Assembly (NCBI GenBank): GCA_029747015.1
Contig: JAKOGI010000007.1
Coordinates: forward strand, 950,001-1,014,000
Direction: 5' to 3'
DNA: 64,000 nucleotides
DNA from: Carnegiea gigantea
Taxonomy: Eukaryota; Streptophyta; Magnoliopsida; Caryophyllales; Cactaceae
Positions within the stretch are counted from its first letter, which is position 1; every line of letters begins with the position of its first letter. The notes beneath the pieces were generated by a model. The model did no database searches. It worked only from the letters and a program-made list of their open reading frames with translations, and had not been told where the DNA came from. Below, one piece after another: positions 11,355 through 22,670 of this stretch. The translations under genes and the position numbers were made by a program.

Positions 11355-12455
11355 GGGGGGGGAATCATATATGCTGATGGTAGTCTGACAATTATCACAT
11401 GTATTTATTTATTTTCCTTTTGCTTTGCTAAATTTTAGGTTTATTGGCAATAATTGATATAAAATTTCCATTAAATTTCAATAGGAAATTTAAGAATCAA
11501 GTTTGACTTTGTTGTCAATTGATTATTGAAAAAATAATCAAAGCACTATTGTTTATAATAACTTTGAGTATCAAAAGTTTGCTAATTCAAAATTATAATT
11601 ACTTACTAACTCTTTTAAATTGTAAGGTTTGCCAATTGAATTTTTTTCTTTTTACATGAATTATATAAGCATTAAAAAAAAGGGATAGAGTATGGAATTT
11701 GCACTGCTTTTAGTTATTCCCTTTGTCTCATAGACTCATAGTCATTATCAAATATATGAAGAAGGTGATAAACTTTAAATCTAGGGTAAGACCGCTACAT
11801 CAAATCTCCTATATCTCATCCATTGGTTGATTTTTTGTTGTATTGGATTGTGAAAAATAAATTTTAAATGAATTTATATTGTTCATAGGTATTTTCAATC
11901 AAAAGAACTACTAAATGTATTTAGAAAAGCAAACTTTGACAATATTATGGAATATGGACTAGAGAAATAATGATCTTTGGCATTAAGAATGAAGGGACTA
12001 GAACTAGTACATAGGTTGGATCGGGGCAACCCACCCAGTTGAACCAAGGATTAATGGATCAAAGCTAGTGGACTAACACCGCTTGGTTTGACGATTTTAG
12101 TGGATGGGGCATAGCGGGTAGGGTCGTGGTTTGGGCGCTTCAATTATTTTAGTTGCACTATAACATTATTAAAATTTGTTTCACCTGAAAGTCACCCTAT
12201 ATCGCAAAAAAGGGGGGATTAGATTTGAAGTGAGACAGATATGATGAACTTGGCTTGAACCGGCCTAGGCCACAGCTCTAGAAGGAAGTATATTTCAGTT
12301 TGCTCAAACAATCTTAGCCAAATCCTTCCCCCCCCCCAAAAAAAAGGAAAAAGAAAAACCCCCTCTATATAAAGCCATCAAGTTTGCAGCACACTCGAAC
12401 AACCCAACTCACAAATAGACCAGGAAAGGAAAGAGAGGAAAAAGAAAAAACCCTC
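11355..12455 (+). promoter_or_regulatory. DUF26 gene upstream region with TATA box
   Basis: TATATAAA lies at 12366-12373, 90 bp before the chosen start codon; the same box at the same 90-bp distance precedes the remnant at 48847. About 1.1 kb of upstream sequence from 11355 onward aligns with 47745-48846, so the whole promoter was copied. The leader between the TATA box and the ATG is rich in A and G (AAGAGAGGAAAAAGAAAAAA). Confidence 0.65.
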
Positions 12456-13313
12456 ATGGCTTCATCTTTTCATTTCGCAGTTGCAAATCTGGTGCTATTT
12501 TTCGTGCTCGCTTGCTCTCAAATGGATCCCCAGGGTCATTACTGTAACCCGCGCTCGAGCATACCCCCTGGTAGTCCGGTCTCAACCAACATAAACAACG
12601 TGCTAGCCGCGATGATCCGTGCATCCCAAGTGAATAATGGGTTCAGTGCCTTATCGGCTGGCATCGGCGCGAACACTGTCTATGGGCTGGCCAATTGCCG
12701 GGGAGATCTAAATATACGTCAGTATTGTCTTCCATGCATCCAAAACGCGGTCCAACAGATCCAAAGGAGATGCCCCGGCACATCCGATGCTCAAATCTGG
12801 TACAATAAATGCATCGTCCGGTATAGCCAGGAGAACTTCTTTGGCACATTTGATGCCTCACGTGAAGCACTCCATCGGAACGTTGCTAATTACAGGGACC
12901 CCCAATCCTTGTTTAGTGCGTTGGGGCCACTATTTAATAACATCATTAAGAGAGTTGTTGCTCCTGCCAACAATGGAATGGTCAAAGCGCAGGCAGCCCT
13001 GCCAGGCCGTGTCACTTTATATGGGGGAGCCCTATGCACGGGGGACCTGAGACCTGTTGTGTGTACTCTGTGCTTGCGTGCTGCGGTTAGGCGGTTCTAT
13101 AATTTCTGCAAACCCAGACAGGGTTGTAGGGTGTTCCTGAGTAGCTGCTTTGCCAGGTACGAGATCTACCCCTTCACAGCCTCCGTTGACGCTGGGTTTA
13201 AGAAAATTCCCGGCCAAGCTATAGAGAAGTTGATCAGGGATGAGTTTGGGCAAGCAAAACAAGTTAATAATACGCTCACATCCGGGAAATCTATGATGAT
13301 TTCATCCTTTTAA
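12456..13313 (+). CDS. Secreted two-domain DUF26/Gnk2 protein (cysteine-rich repeat secretory protein)
   Basis: The product has 285 residues. Residues 1-21 form a signal peptide (hydrophobic core LVLFFVLAC), so it should be exported to the apoplast. Two Gnk2-homologous domains follow. Domain 1 has Cys 30, 81, 91, 94, 106 and 119, with a CX9CX2C core; domain 2 has Cys 194, 203, 206, 218, 224 and 231, with the canonical CX8CX2C core. Ginkbilobin-2, the family reference, binds mannose and is antifungal; related domains also form ectodomains of cysteine-rich receptor kinases. Here the frame stops after the conserved tail KSMMISSF with no membrane segment or kinase. I chose the ATG at 12456 because the signal peptide begins there and both other copies start at the same place; an in-frame ATG at 12384 would only add a charged leader. 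The gene appears intronless. Carbohydrate binding is inferred. Confidence 0.88.
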   Translation: MASSFHFAVANLVLFFVLACSQMDPQGHYCNPRSSIPPGSPVSTNINNVLAAMIRASQVNNGFSALSAGIGANTVYGLANCRGDLNIRQYCLPCIQNAVQQIQRRCPGTSDAQIWYNKCIVRYSQENFFGTFDASREALHRNVANYRDPQSLFSALGPLFNNIIKRVVAPANNGMVKAQAALPGRVTLYGGALCTGDLRPVVCTLCLRAAVRRFYNFCKPRQGCRVFLSSCFARYEIYPFTASVDAGFKKIPGQAIEKLIRDEFGQAKQVNNTLTSGKSMMISSF

Positions 13314-13518
13314 AACTGGAAATGTGGGTATTTCCTTAATGTACTAAACAATGCATGCAGTGTACATGCAGCCTACGAATCCATATACTTCTATGTATGT
13401 TGTGTGTTAAATAATGTGTGCTATCTTTTATGAATGTATAATATGATGCGATCTGAGAGTGGCTAGTCTACGAATAATGAAACTGCTGTTTGTAAGATCA
13501 ATCTCATTATCTCAACAA

Positions 13519-13592
13519 TTTGTTGTCATCTAGCGCGCGGTTAGGATCTGGTTCTCCATCAAGAGACACGGGTTTTATTCCCGGCAACGAAA
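13519..13592 (+). pseudogene. tRNA-Glu-like pseudogene
   Basis: It aligns with plant tRNA-Glu(TTC) from TTTGTTGTC through GGTTAGGAT to the T-arm GGGTTTTATTCCCGG and CAACGAA. Two bases are inserted near AGCGCGCGG, the anticodon arm is rearranged (CTGGTTCTCC) and the T-loop is altered. It lies 205 bp after the DUF26 stop codon, and the same arrangement recurs behind the other two DUF26 copies. Confidence 0.75.
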
Positions 13593-13599
13593 ATTGCGT

Positions 13600-15525
13600 T
13601 CTTATTTTTCAGCATCCTGCCAAACTGGAATCTGTTTCGTTGCTTCTCGTGTACAAAGTTCTAGGTGCATAACTACAAAAACAATGGCTACATCTCTGGA
13701 TCTCCAGCAAACTTCCCTCTGTGTGTGTGTGTTTTCCCCTCTTTTCGGTGTCCTTTGCCGTAAATCTCAGAACCAAAATTGATAAACAATTGATTATCAC
13801 CCCAAAAAAATAAAAAAAAATCTAAAAGGCTAAGCTTTTTAGGCACTGGACAAATGAAAGAAATGACGTGTGCTAAGGTACACTGGCCACAAGAACATGG
13901 TTACAAGGGAACTCTTGTCCACAATTACATGCAGCAAATGTCATTAACCAAAGCAGCTTTCCTTTCTCAAATCGGCATGTAAAAGCCTTGCACCACAATG
14001 AAAGAAGCTTTCAACAAAATATAATTTCCCCTTTGAATCCAGTCTAGATCAGTCTCTGTACCTCATTCATATACACACGCGCGCACACACATGTATAATT
14101 CCCCCTGAATGCACCGACATTCCACGTTGCGAACTAAACTGAGTCACTGGAAGCTAGCAAAAAATCCTGCTAATAGGTAACGACCACTGCTTCCGAAATG
14201 TAGAGGAGAAGGGAGAGATTGAGAGAATCCCATATATGTCCCTGCAAACGGAAGAATCCAGGGGATAAGGAATCAGAAAAAGCTCACATGACAATCGGAT
14301 AGCCAGACACAATTAATCAAGGGGGAAATGAGGGAATTAAAAAATGAATATATAAAATAGCACAAACTCAGTATGACATTACAAAAACTGTGGAAAAGGA
14401 CCAGCTCTTTCTAAAAAAAGCCAAGCATTGATTCCCCAAAAACCAAAGGCCTTGAAAAACTGAAGAAACTTATCTGTTACGGAAAAGACAAAAATTAAAT
14501 CGAGTGTGGTTTATGTGGAAGCAAAAAGGATATAAATATTCAAGAAAACTATCAAGAACAGCAAAGAGGGGGGCGGGGGGCAATTTTTAATGTTGAAACC
14601 CAAATTGGTAGAAAATCATAGGCGGCAAGCATGAATCCACTAGAATCGTGAGAATATACAACAATTTCAAGGATTATACAAGCAACAATGATATCAAATG
14701 AAAAGAGACAAAAGATATCAAACGCCATGACAACGCAACGAAATCAATACAACAAAAATTCTCATTAACTCTCTCACTATAATGTAAAATAGAAAAATGA
14801 AAATAGCCCTCAAGGAGCTCTAAACATTCACTAAACCACCACCCCAAATACCAGTCACTAGTGACCAACTTGTAAAAAGCCCAAATGAAACCCTCAATGG
14901 AGGAGGAGAAGGTCCAAGCCAAGTCATAGATAAACCAACTAACGACTCATAAAGAATAAACCCATCATCTTCCAAGACATCACAAGCAACCAGAGCATCA
15001 CGCAGAAGCAACACCAAGAGAAGCAAAGTAATTGAGAGGACACAAGTAGACACGGGCCTCTCAGGAGCACCAAAGATGATCTCTTGATCGAATAATTGTC
15101 CCGGGGGGGGCGCAAAAAAGCACCAAACCTGAAGCAACAGAACTGGAACTTCCGTGATGAGCAAATTTCAGCCATAGCAAACAAGCCGAACATACTGAAA
15201 ACATAAGTGAGATGGACTGGGCTTGGGCCACATAGAAATGTGACGAAGACTTGATAGTGGGTTTGTGGGCCTAGAAAAGCATAACCACATAGCCAGTATA
15301 AATGAGAACATACGGACGAAAACCTCGGATCATGAGTCTAAAGCACATATGACCAATGATGGGCTTTGGAAAATGATTTTGGGTTGAACTTGGGCTTGAT
15401 CAATTGGGTTGAGTACGAAATTTAGACACAACCCAACATTGTCGAATCAAACCAAATAATGTCCACAAAAGAAAGAATCCATTGACTCACTAGTGATGTG
15501 CTGTGACCGTTAAAATTGTAGCTAT
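13600..15525. repeat. Segmental duplication (partner 56570-58440)
   Basis: Long collinear similarity to 56570-58440: AATGGCTACATCTCTGGATC, AGCAGCTTTCCTTTCTC, GGCATGTAAAAGCC and GAGGAGAAGGGAGAGATTGA all recur in the same order. Minus-strand frames at 14820-15164 (114 codons) and 57765-58199 (144 codons) share a run reading STCVLSITLL, but no family is recognised and both neighbourhoods also contain frame breaks. I do not call a gene. Confidence 0.75.
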
Positions 15526-15608
15526 TCTGATTTGTGGTAATCAACTTTGAGGCAAAACTAGTAATCTCAGGGGTCAGGAGGCATTTTAATACCTCAGATA
15601 CTGGCTAC
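15526..15608 (+). pseudogene. LIKE-COV last-exon fragment
   Basis: The phrase TGATTTGTGGTAATCAACTT followed by AGGCA and then the exon start AAACTAGTAATCTCAGG matches the intron end and last exon at 53885-53960 and 59590-59670. A 7-bp insertion (GGTCAGG) interrupts the conserved ISGGISIPQ region. The piece ends abruptly near 15608, where copia-derived sequence begins. Confidence 0.65.
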
Positions 15609-16162
15609 CATTGTTTGAGGAAATAGTGATCCAAGTCCCTCTATGATCTACTAAAGCAAGTCCCTCTATGAGCTGCTAAAGCAAGAATAGGTCTGATGGT
15701 AGCCCTATTGTTTGAGGAAATCTGCAAGTTTGGCAAACTATTGCCTAGAGGCATGTTTAAGCCCATAGAGTGACTTGGTTAGTTTGCAGACTTTGTTGTT
15801 AGGATTAGGGATGTCTTCAGGCATTCTCATATACACTTCTTCATACAAGTCACCATGTAGAAAGGCATTATTCACATCCATTTGAAAAACATGCCAATGT
15901 CTATGAGCTGCTAAAGCAAGAACAAGTCTGATGGTAGTCATCTTCACAATAGGTGAGAAAGTTTCTGTAAAATCAATTCCTTCTCTCTGTTTATTACCTC
16001 AAATAACCAACCTTGCTTTGTATCTCTCAATAGAGTCATCAGCTTTGAGATTAATTTTGTATACCCATTTACAACTAATAGCCTTTTTTCCAAGGAAACG
16101 ATCAACTTCAGTCCAAATATTGCTAGTCTGTAAGGCCTGTAATTCAGACTCCATTGCTAATT
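15609..16162 (-). mobile_element. Ty1/copia reverse-transcriptase fragment, minus strand
   Basis: The minus strand reads CKWVYKINLKADDSIERYKA, then [16 protein letters not shown] and [19 protein letters not shown], then [14 protein letters not shown]: the N-terminal half of copia reverse transcriptase in the correct order. One TGA interrupts it between KARLVI and GNKQREG (about 16003), and a further stop follows ASRQ. The catalytic YVDD half is absent. At 15609-15720 short pieces of the same RT sequence (the AGCTGCTAAAGCAAG phrase) are repeated two to three times. Confidence 0.8.
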
Positions 16163-16440
16163 TTTTTCAATTTGGGACAACACTCACTTTCATATTCTTT
16201 GTAATTGCCAATATGGGGCAATACCTACTTTCATACTCCCACATGTCTCTTCACGTGTGGGCTACTAAGAAGGCCCAATACGTGCACAATTTTTAATCAA
16301 ATATGGACGGTAGCAAATCAAGATCGAGCAACCTTACCCTGATACCATGTTAAATTTTTTTATATTAATTGGATCTTAATCAGACCAGTCATGCGTACAA
16401 GCTTAAATGAATATTGAGCAACTTGCTCAGATAATTAATA
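16163..16440 (-). mobile_element. TRIM fragment, minus strand, same family as 6657-7193
   Basis: On the minus strand, TTTAACA is followed by TGGTATCAGGG (a mutated primer-binding site), then GCTCGATCTTGATTTG, CCACACGTG and TGGGAGTATGAAAGTAGG, the same order as in the complete TRIM. Both terminal repeats are truncated. Confidence 0.8.
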
Positions 16441-19117
16441 GTTTTGTTATTTAAATAATAGAAGTTAACAAATCACGAATGGAAGATTTTTTTTTCCCCC
16501 CAAAAAGAGATTTACATAGTTACTTATAATTCCAAAAATTTTCTTGCCAAAAAAAAGACAATGCTCAATAATGATAAATTAGTGTACTATATTACTAATA
16601 CTACTTCCAACATTGCTAAAGTCGATTACGGATAATCTATTTCGCATATTTGGTTTTCACTTTTTACCAAACTTTGGTAAATAATATGAAATATTATAAA
16701 GACACATTGTCATCTACACATATTTTGATATTCTATGACTCATTTGCTATAAAAAAATCAATTATTTTGTCAAGAAATAAGAAAAAGTTTTGATTTTCAT
16801 CATTATTATTTTTCTATATCTATTTGAACATAAACATAAATAAATACACGGAATATTAGATATCTTAGATACAATGCAATCTCAATTATAGATCCTATAC
16901 ATACCCAAAAAAAAAAAAAAGCACCAAAATTAACTACCAAAAGATAATCATTTGCTTTCAATTTTCAATGTAAAAAGTCTAAGTGGGTATTAACAATTTT
17001 TTGACGGTAAGAGTATCTTCCCTTTAACACATTCTTATTATGATACTTTTACTATCAATTGTAAACAATTATTATAATTAGAAAACTTATGAGGCTCTTC
17101 ATGCCTTACATGATCCTTAACACAAATTATACTTTTTAAAAACTTAATTTGTTCTCAGCTACAATCAAATGTGCATAAATTAGGTTGTATTTAGATGTTA
17201 CTATTTTTGAACAAAAGGAAAAAAAAGTTATTTATTGGCTACTTCAACCATAATTATCTGTTTTTTTTTTCCTTTTCCTGATTCTTAGGATAAATAATAT
17301 TTACTACAATTTATTGTGACCAAACATGTTATTAGCTTCCTTAAGCCTATAATACGTTCTATTAATATGTTTTAATGAAAGTCAAAAAGAAGTTGGTCTA
17401 TTGATATATCTACCATATTATATTTGGACCTACCTTAGTATTTCTATTTTTTAAATGTGTTATAATTATAAGTAGATATTGACATAATTGATTTTATTTT
17501 TGAGATAGTTTAGTATTCAAATTTGAATATGTGATCTTTATATTTAAATTTGAATACTAAATCTTGAGTTGATATTATAATTTTCTATATGTTAATATCT
17601 TTGAAAATGTCAAGATTTTCCTAATTGTAATAACATCTTTTGAGCTTATATTTTAAAAATTTGTTGCTGCCAAAAATCAGCTTTTAAATAATCTGCTTAA
17701 CAGGATCTCCAGCTAAAATCTGGCAAGTAGCCGTTGGGAATCAATGTGATAAACGTTGAGAAAAACTGCAAAATTCAAGGGTCACTCTCCTAATGATGTC
17801 CTAACCTCTCCAATATTATTGCCTATAAATAGGAAGGCATTTGCAGCTGAAGATGATAGAAGAAAGAGAGCTACACTTGCAAATTAATAAGAAGACGTTG
17901 AGAGAACTTGATATATCGAGCTTATATTGGCATATCCATTGTGTTTATTTACTCCTGGTTATAAAGTGTATCTTCGTATCTTTCTTTATATTAGGTTGGA
18001 TTGATTAGTCGGAGGGCCGACTACACAAGTATGGTTGAGGAGCAACGCGTACGTTGGGACACCTGTACTAGGTTGTACGATTAGTCAAGTGTATGTAATC
18101 GACCAACCTAATAAAAGAAAAAAGTTTAAATCCCATCAGTGAGGGGCGCTCGTAAGTAGAGGATTAATTATGCGTGCCCAAACCTCTGCAAATTGTATGT
18201 TTTGTCCACATTTACATTTTTCGCATTTCTATTTCGATTATTTTGTGACTTTGATAATCACTCTATTCACTCCCTCTAAAGTAATTTAATTAGCCAAACC
18301 GGGCCAACACGTGCAAATTATTACATGAGTTTGGCTCCACGTGAAACATGAATCACAAAAGCTGGCTTTCATTAAACTGTTTAGGTTCGTTTAGTTGGCT
18401 CTCATTAAGTATGGACTAGGTATGCATTTGAAACATGAATCACAAAAGTTGGCTCTCATTAATTTGTTTTGGTTCATTTAATGACTACTGCAGACGACAA
18501 CTATTACTTTTTTTTTTTTTTAACCTGTCTTCAAGAGAAGTAATATAACTACAATTTTTTAGACTGAACACATTAGTTATATAAGTTTGGCTCGACTTGC
18601 AACGTGAATTGCAAGCATCGCCATTGAGTGATCGCTGTTGCAAGCTATAGTTATGTTTAGAGGTGGATGTCTTAGGTTTGAATCTCATCCAAATTGAATT
18701 ACGCATAAGGTAAGGCTGAATTTTTACGGCAATCACGCTTACATCCCAAACGACATTTGTGTAAGGGGTATATCAGAAAATAAAATATTATTTGTGGAGT
18801 AGCGTATGACCAGCAAACTAAACTTGATTAAGACGATTCTTGTGGAGTAAAGAACATGTAAGACCTTTTGGGGGGTGGGAGGAAGGTGCATGAGTATCTT
18901 TGCAGAATTGTTGTGCTTTCTTATCTTGAAGTGTACTTCTCACATATGTGGTTAGATCTAGAAAACATAAAATCGTAAATCTAATTAGTTACCCAGCTTG
19001 AACCGGATTTTTCACAAAATTGTTTGTATTTATAAGATAATGTTGTCCTTCATCTGGCTCTGGTTACCAAAGAGCACATCAAGTAGGCTGGTGTTGGGAG
19101 CCCAAAACATTTTGAAC
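16441..19117. other. AT-rich region, partly duplicated at 20590-21650
   Basis: No protein gene recognised. Parts of 16980-17400 and 18300-19050 recur, diverged, at 20590-21650 (for example TTATTTATTGGCTACTTCAA and TTTAATGACTACTGCA). A near-perfect palindrome sits at 17509-17563. Around 17824-17830 TATAAAT precedes a transcript-like stretch running to about 18300; this resembles an LTR or pararetroviral leader, but I could not match it to a family. Confidence 0.5.
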
Positions 19118-19724
19118 TGTTGGGAATATCACACATGAGTAATGAAGTCTCACATTGGTAGTTTGAAAAGAAGGGTCATGGTATATAAGTCAAGTGGGCT
19201 ACTCCCCCTATTGTCAATTGGTTTTAGGATGGAACCTCACTTGAACTTGTTACCATGGACCTTGGTTGAAGTGGGCTCCTTCCTTGGATCTTCCCAACAA
19301 GTGGTATCAGAGCCGATGGTGCGTTCGGTTAGGCGACAAAGGTGTGGCATGGTGGACCTTATGGACGAGCTTGGTGAAGTGACACGCAGGTGTTGATCGA
19401 GCGGTAATACGTGTACTGCAGCGTGGCTCGATGACGTGGATAAGCTCTTGATAGTGGCTTGACACCTTGGGAAAATACTTCCGCTCAAGGGGGAGCTTGC
19501 GTGTTGATGTGGTGTGAAAGAGATTCATGTGTGAGGGAAAGATTGTTGAAAATATCACACATGAGTAATGAAGTCCCACATCGGTAGTTTGAAAAGAAGG
19601 GTCATGGTATGTAAGTCAAGTGGGCTACTCCTGCTATTGCCAATTGGTTTTAGGATAGAACTCACTTAGGCTTGTTGCCATGGACCTTGGTTGAAGTGAG
19701 CTCCTTCCTTGGATCTTCCCAACA
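19118..19724 (+). mobile_element. Second TRIM family, with extra priming-site sequence after the right repeat
   Basis: Direct repeats at 19118-19299 (182 bp) and 19544-19724 (181 bp) start TGTTG and end CTTCCCAACA. TGGTATCAGAGC at 19302-19313 is the Met-tRNA primer site, and GTGAGGGAAAGA before 19544 is a polypurine tract. The 244-bp interior encodes nothing convincing. Unusually, the right repeat is followed by AGTGGTATCA (19725-19734), the same start of the internal region, and no target duplication is visible. This suggests a tandem LTR-internal-LTR-internal array later truncated. Confidence 0.85.
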
Positions 19725-19737
19725 AGTGGTATCAATT

Positions 19738-20018
19738 TGTTAGAATGCCTTGAATATGTTTTTAGTGCCCTTCGCAGACCTAGCACTGTGGTCTTGCTAA
19801 CACATTGTTAGTGAACCACGTTAAATCCGTGTGATGTATGGGTTAGGGTTAGCTCTAAAACCTAAACCCTATATATGTAATGCGTATCTCTGTATTCCCA
19901 TATCAATGAAAACTATCCATCTCTTCTGCCTGTGGACGTAGCTAACACATTGTTAGTGAATCACGTTAAATCTGTGTGTTTGTCAATTTGTTCATACTTT
20001 CTCGCATCCGTTATAACA
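19738..20018 (+). mobile_element. Solo copia-like LTR
   Basis: The piece starts TGTTAGAATGCC and ends GTTATAACA. A block with CTAACACATTGTTAGTGAA occurs twice inside it (near 19797 and 19951). No primer site or coding region adjoins it. A minus-strand fragment of the same LTR is at 1444-1620. Confidence 0.6.
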
Positions 20019-20050
20019 CGAACCATCACACCAAATTATAAATCGATGCT

Positions 20051-20321
20051 CTATTCTATTTCGCATTTTTTAGGATTTAGTTAAGAGCTTACATCTCCTT
20101 ACAACTTCTTACATTTCCTTACAGCTCCATACATCCTTAACATAATTCTTACATTTTCTTACATCTTCTTACATCTTCTTTCTATAACAACTCCTTGCAT
20201 CTATCCTTACAGCTCTTTACATCTTCTTACAGCTCCTTACATATCCTTACAGCTCCTTACAGCTTCTTTCATCTCTTTCCATCTCCTTACATCTATCTAT
20301 CTAAAACGCAAAATAGAATAG
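20051..20321. mobile_element. Small TIR element with CTTACATCTC-type array
   Basis: CTATTCTATTTCGCATTTTT at the left is mirrored by CTAAAACGCAAAATAGAATAG at the right, forming inverted ends of about 21 bp. Between them lies a G-poor array of degenerate CTTACATCTC/CTTACAGCTC words covering nearly the whole 230-bp core. There is no coding capacity and no clear target duplication. It is most likely a MITE that acquired an internal tandem array. Confidence 0.65.
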
Positions 20322-20589
20322 GCCTAAAATCAATACTTCTATAGGCTAACCAAGCTAATTTAAATATGTAATTAACAACGTGAACCTAGAAACCAATTTG
20401 ATTTTGGTTGAAGGTTTTCAAACCTATGGTTAACTTAAACCGATCGCTTTATTTTTAAACCTTTTAGTATTTATTTTCTTGCAAATTTTATTTGTAGCAT
20501 GACAATTTGCTTGAATGTATACGAACATTTAGTTAAGATTTATCTAGGTTTATAAGTTCTGAACAATTTCCAAAATCCCGTAAACATTG

Positions 20590-21650
20590 TGATATACTAA
20601 TATCCCCATCCCTTCTAAGACAATTATTTAAGTTTCAATTTAGCTATTTTTGTTTATCTAATGAGACATTAAAATTTTTATTGTCATAAATAAAGCAAAA
20701 GGAACGCAAATTAGTGTAACATCTCATGCATCCCATGAATCCTTAATACTAGTTGTACTTTTTAAAAAGTTACCAATTGTTCTTAGCCGCAATCAAATAT
20801 GCAAAAATTAGGTGGTACTTCGATCTTGCCATTTTTGAAAAAAGGGAAAAAATATTATTTATTGGCTACTTCAAAGTTCAAACCATATTTATTTGTTTTT
20901 TTATTTTCCTTTTTTTCTCGTTCTTAGGGGACTACAATTTATTGAGACCAAACATGTAAATTACATAAGTTTGGCTCTACTTGAAACGTAAATCATAAAA
21001 GTTGGCCCACATTAAATTGTTTTGGTACATTGAATTGGCTCTCATTAAAGTGTTTCGGTTCATTTAATGACTACTGCATACGGTAACTTTTTTTTTTTTG
21101 TTTTTTACCTTTCTCTGGGAGAAGTAATATTAGCTACAATTTGTTAGATTGGACATATTATTGCATAAGTTCAGTTGGACTTGCAACGTGAATTACAAGT
21201 ATCGCCGTTGAATGATTGCTATTGCAACTATAGTTATGTTCTGAGCCAAATGTTTCAGGTTTGAATTTCCTCCAAACTTAATAATTGCGCATAAGGTAAG
21301 GATGGACCATTACAACAATCATGCTTGAAGCCTAAATGACATTTATGTGAGGGGGTATATTAGAAAATAAAATACTATTCATGCAATAGCGTTCGACCAT
21401 CAATTTAAACTTGATTAAGATGATTCTTGCAGAGTAATGAACATGTAAGTCCTCTGAGGGGAGGGGGCAAAGGCGCACAAGCATTTTTGCAGAATTTTTG
21501 TGCTTTCTTATCTCAAAATATACTTTTCCTACACGTGCTTATTGTCAGATCTATAAAACATATAAATCGTAAACCTAATTAATTACCAAGCTGGATCTAA
21601 ATTTTTCATGAAAATGCTTGTATTTATTAGATGAGGTTGTCCATCATATG
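20590..21650. repeat. Diverged duplicate of 16980-19050
   Basis: Collinear phrases such as TTATTTATTGGCTACTTCAA, TTTAATGACTACTGCA and CTTGCAACGTGAATT are shared with the earlier segment, while the TRIM and LTR at 19118-20018 lie between the two copies. No gene is evident. The stretch 20322-20590 is unassigned AT-rich sequence. Confidence 0.65.
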
Positions 21651-22415
21651 CAGTACTAAAACATAAAAAAACATTATTCCAACGGAATTTCGATTGAAAA
21701 AGCCCATTTTTCCGTCGGGTCATGAATTTTCGGATGAAATTTCCGACCGACAGAGATGGTCGGAATATGGCTCGTCGGAAAGTCTTTCCGATGGACTAAC
21801 ACAATCCGTCGGAGTTTCCGATGGAAAAATTCCATCGACGACCGATGAAATCACATTGGCTGTCGGAATTTTAAAATGTTAAAATTTTAAAAAATCCGTC
21901 AGAATTTCCATCGGAATCTGTCAGAATTTCGTTTACGTTTTAAAATTTTATTTTAAAAATATAAAAAAATTTTCAATGTATCTAATACACAATAAAATTT
22001 TCATTATTGACGTTAAATTCATATTAACATTAAATTCAATTTAATTAAATAAAAATTATATTCTTTAACAATATATTAAACTACAAACTTGAGAATAAAT
22101 TATCAACTTAACAACTAACAACAAAGTAGCAAACTAATCATATATAAACTATCAAATTTACATAATTACATACAAACTAATTATGAAAATGATTAAATTC
22201 AACGTATATAGTAATTCACTATAGATTTGTACAAATTACACACGAGAAGACCTTATCAAAATGTTTAGGACAAATGACGGCGAGAGGAGGTGAGGGCGGT
22301 GTAAGCGGCGGTGGGGGCGATGGCAAGCAGTCGTAATGCATTGCTCCCCATCTCTCTCTATTTTGTGACATGAGCACCGAAAAATAAAGTTTGGAGTGAA
22401 ATTTATATGCTATCT
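21651..22415 (+). mobile_element. CACTA-type non-autonomous element, 3' end missing
   Basis: It starts CAGTACTAAAA, a one-base variant of the CACTACTAAAA terminus seen (reversed) at 49804-49814, followed by TTATTCCAACGGAA and dense TCCGTCGG/CCGACGG words as subterminal repeats. An AT-rich middle and a GAGGAGGTGA-rich part near 22285 match 49040-49500 in order. The right end stops matching after about 22415. It contains no transposase. Confidence 0.75.
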
Positions 22416-22670
22416 AACAACCTGATCTGTTAAGTCGGGATGTTACAATTATTTATAATTAGGCATTATAATTTTTTTGAGAAAAGAAATCATTTATTGA
22501 CTGCTGCAAACAATAACTACCTCCTTTTTATCTTTTTCTCTTTTCTTTTCTTTAATTTGGTGAAAATATTTGAAAGTATCTTTTAGCATGGCATATGTCA
22601 TTATCCTTGTTTAACAGAGTCTATATCATATTCTTAAGAATACATATTCCCACAGGTCATGTCAGCATCA

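Noticed and set aside
12384..12455. N-terminal extension of the DUF26 protein
   Set aside because: The extension is polar, precedes a signal peptide and overlaps the leader just after the TATA box; all three gene copies share the later ATG.
17700..18300. Possible endogenous pararetrovirus or unknown LTR promoter
   Set aside because: A TATA box and leader-like sequence are present, but there is no coding motif or paired terminus; left as unassigned.
20080..20310. CRISPR-like array
   Set aside because: The units are short degenerate pyrimidine-rich words without unique spacers, inside a TIR element in plant DNA.
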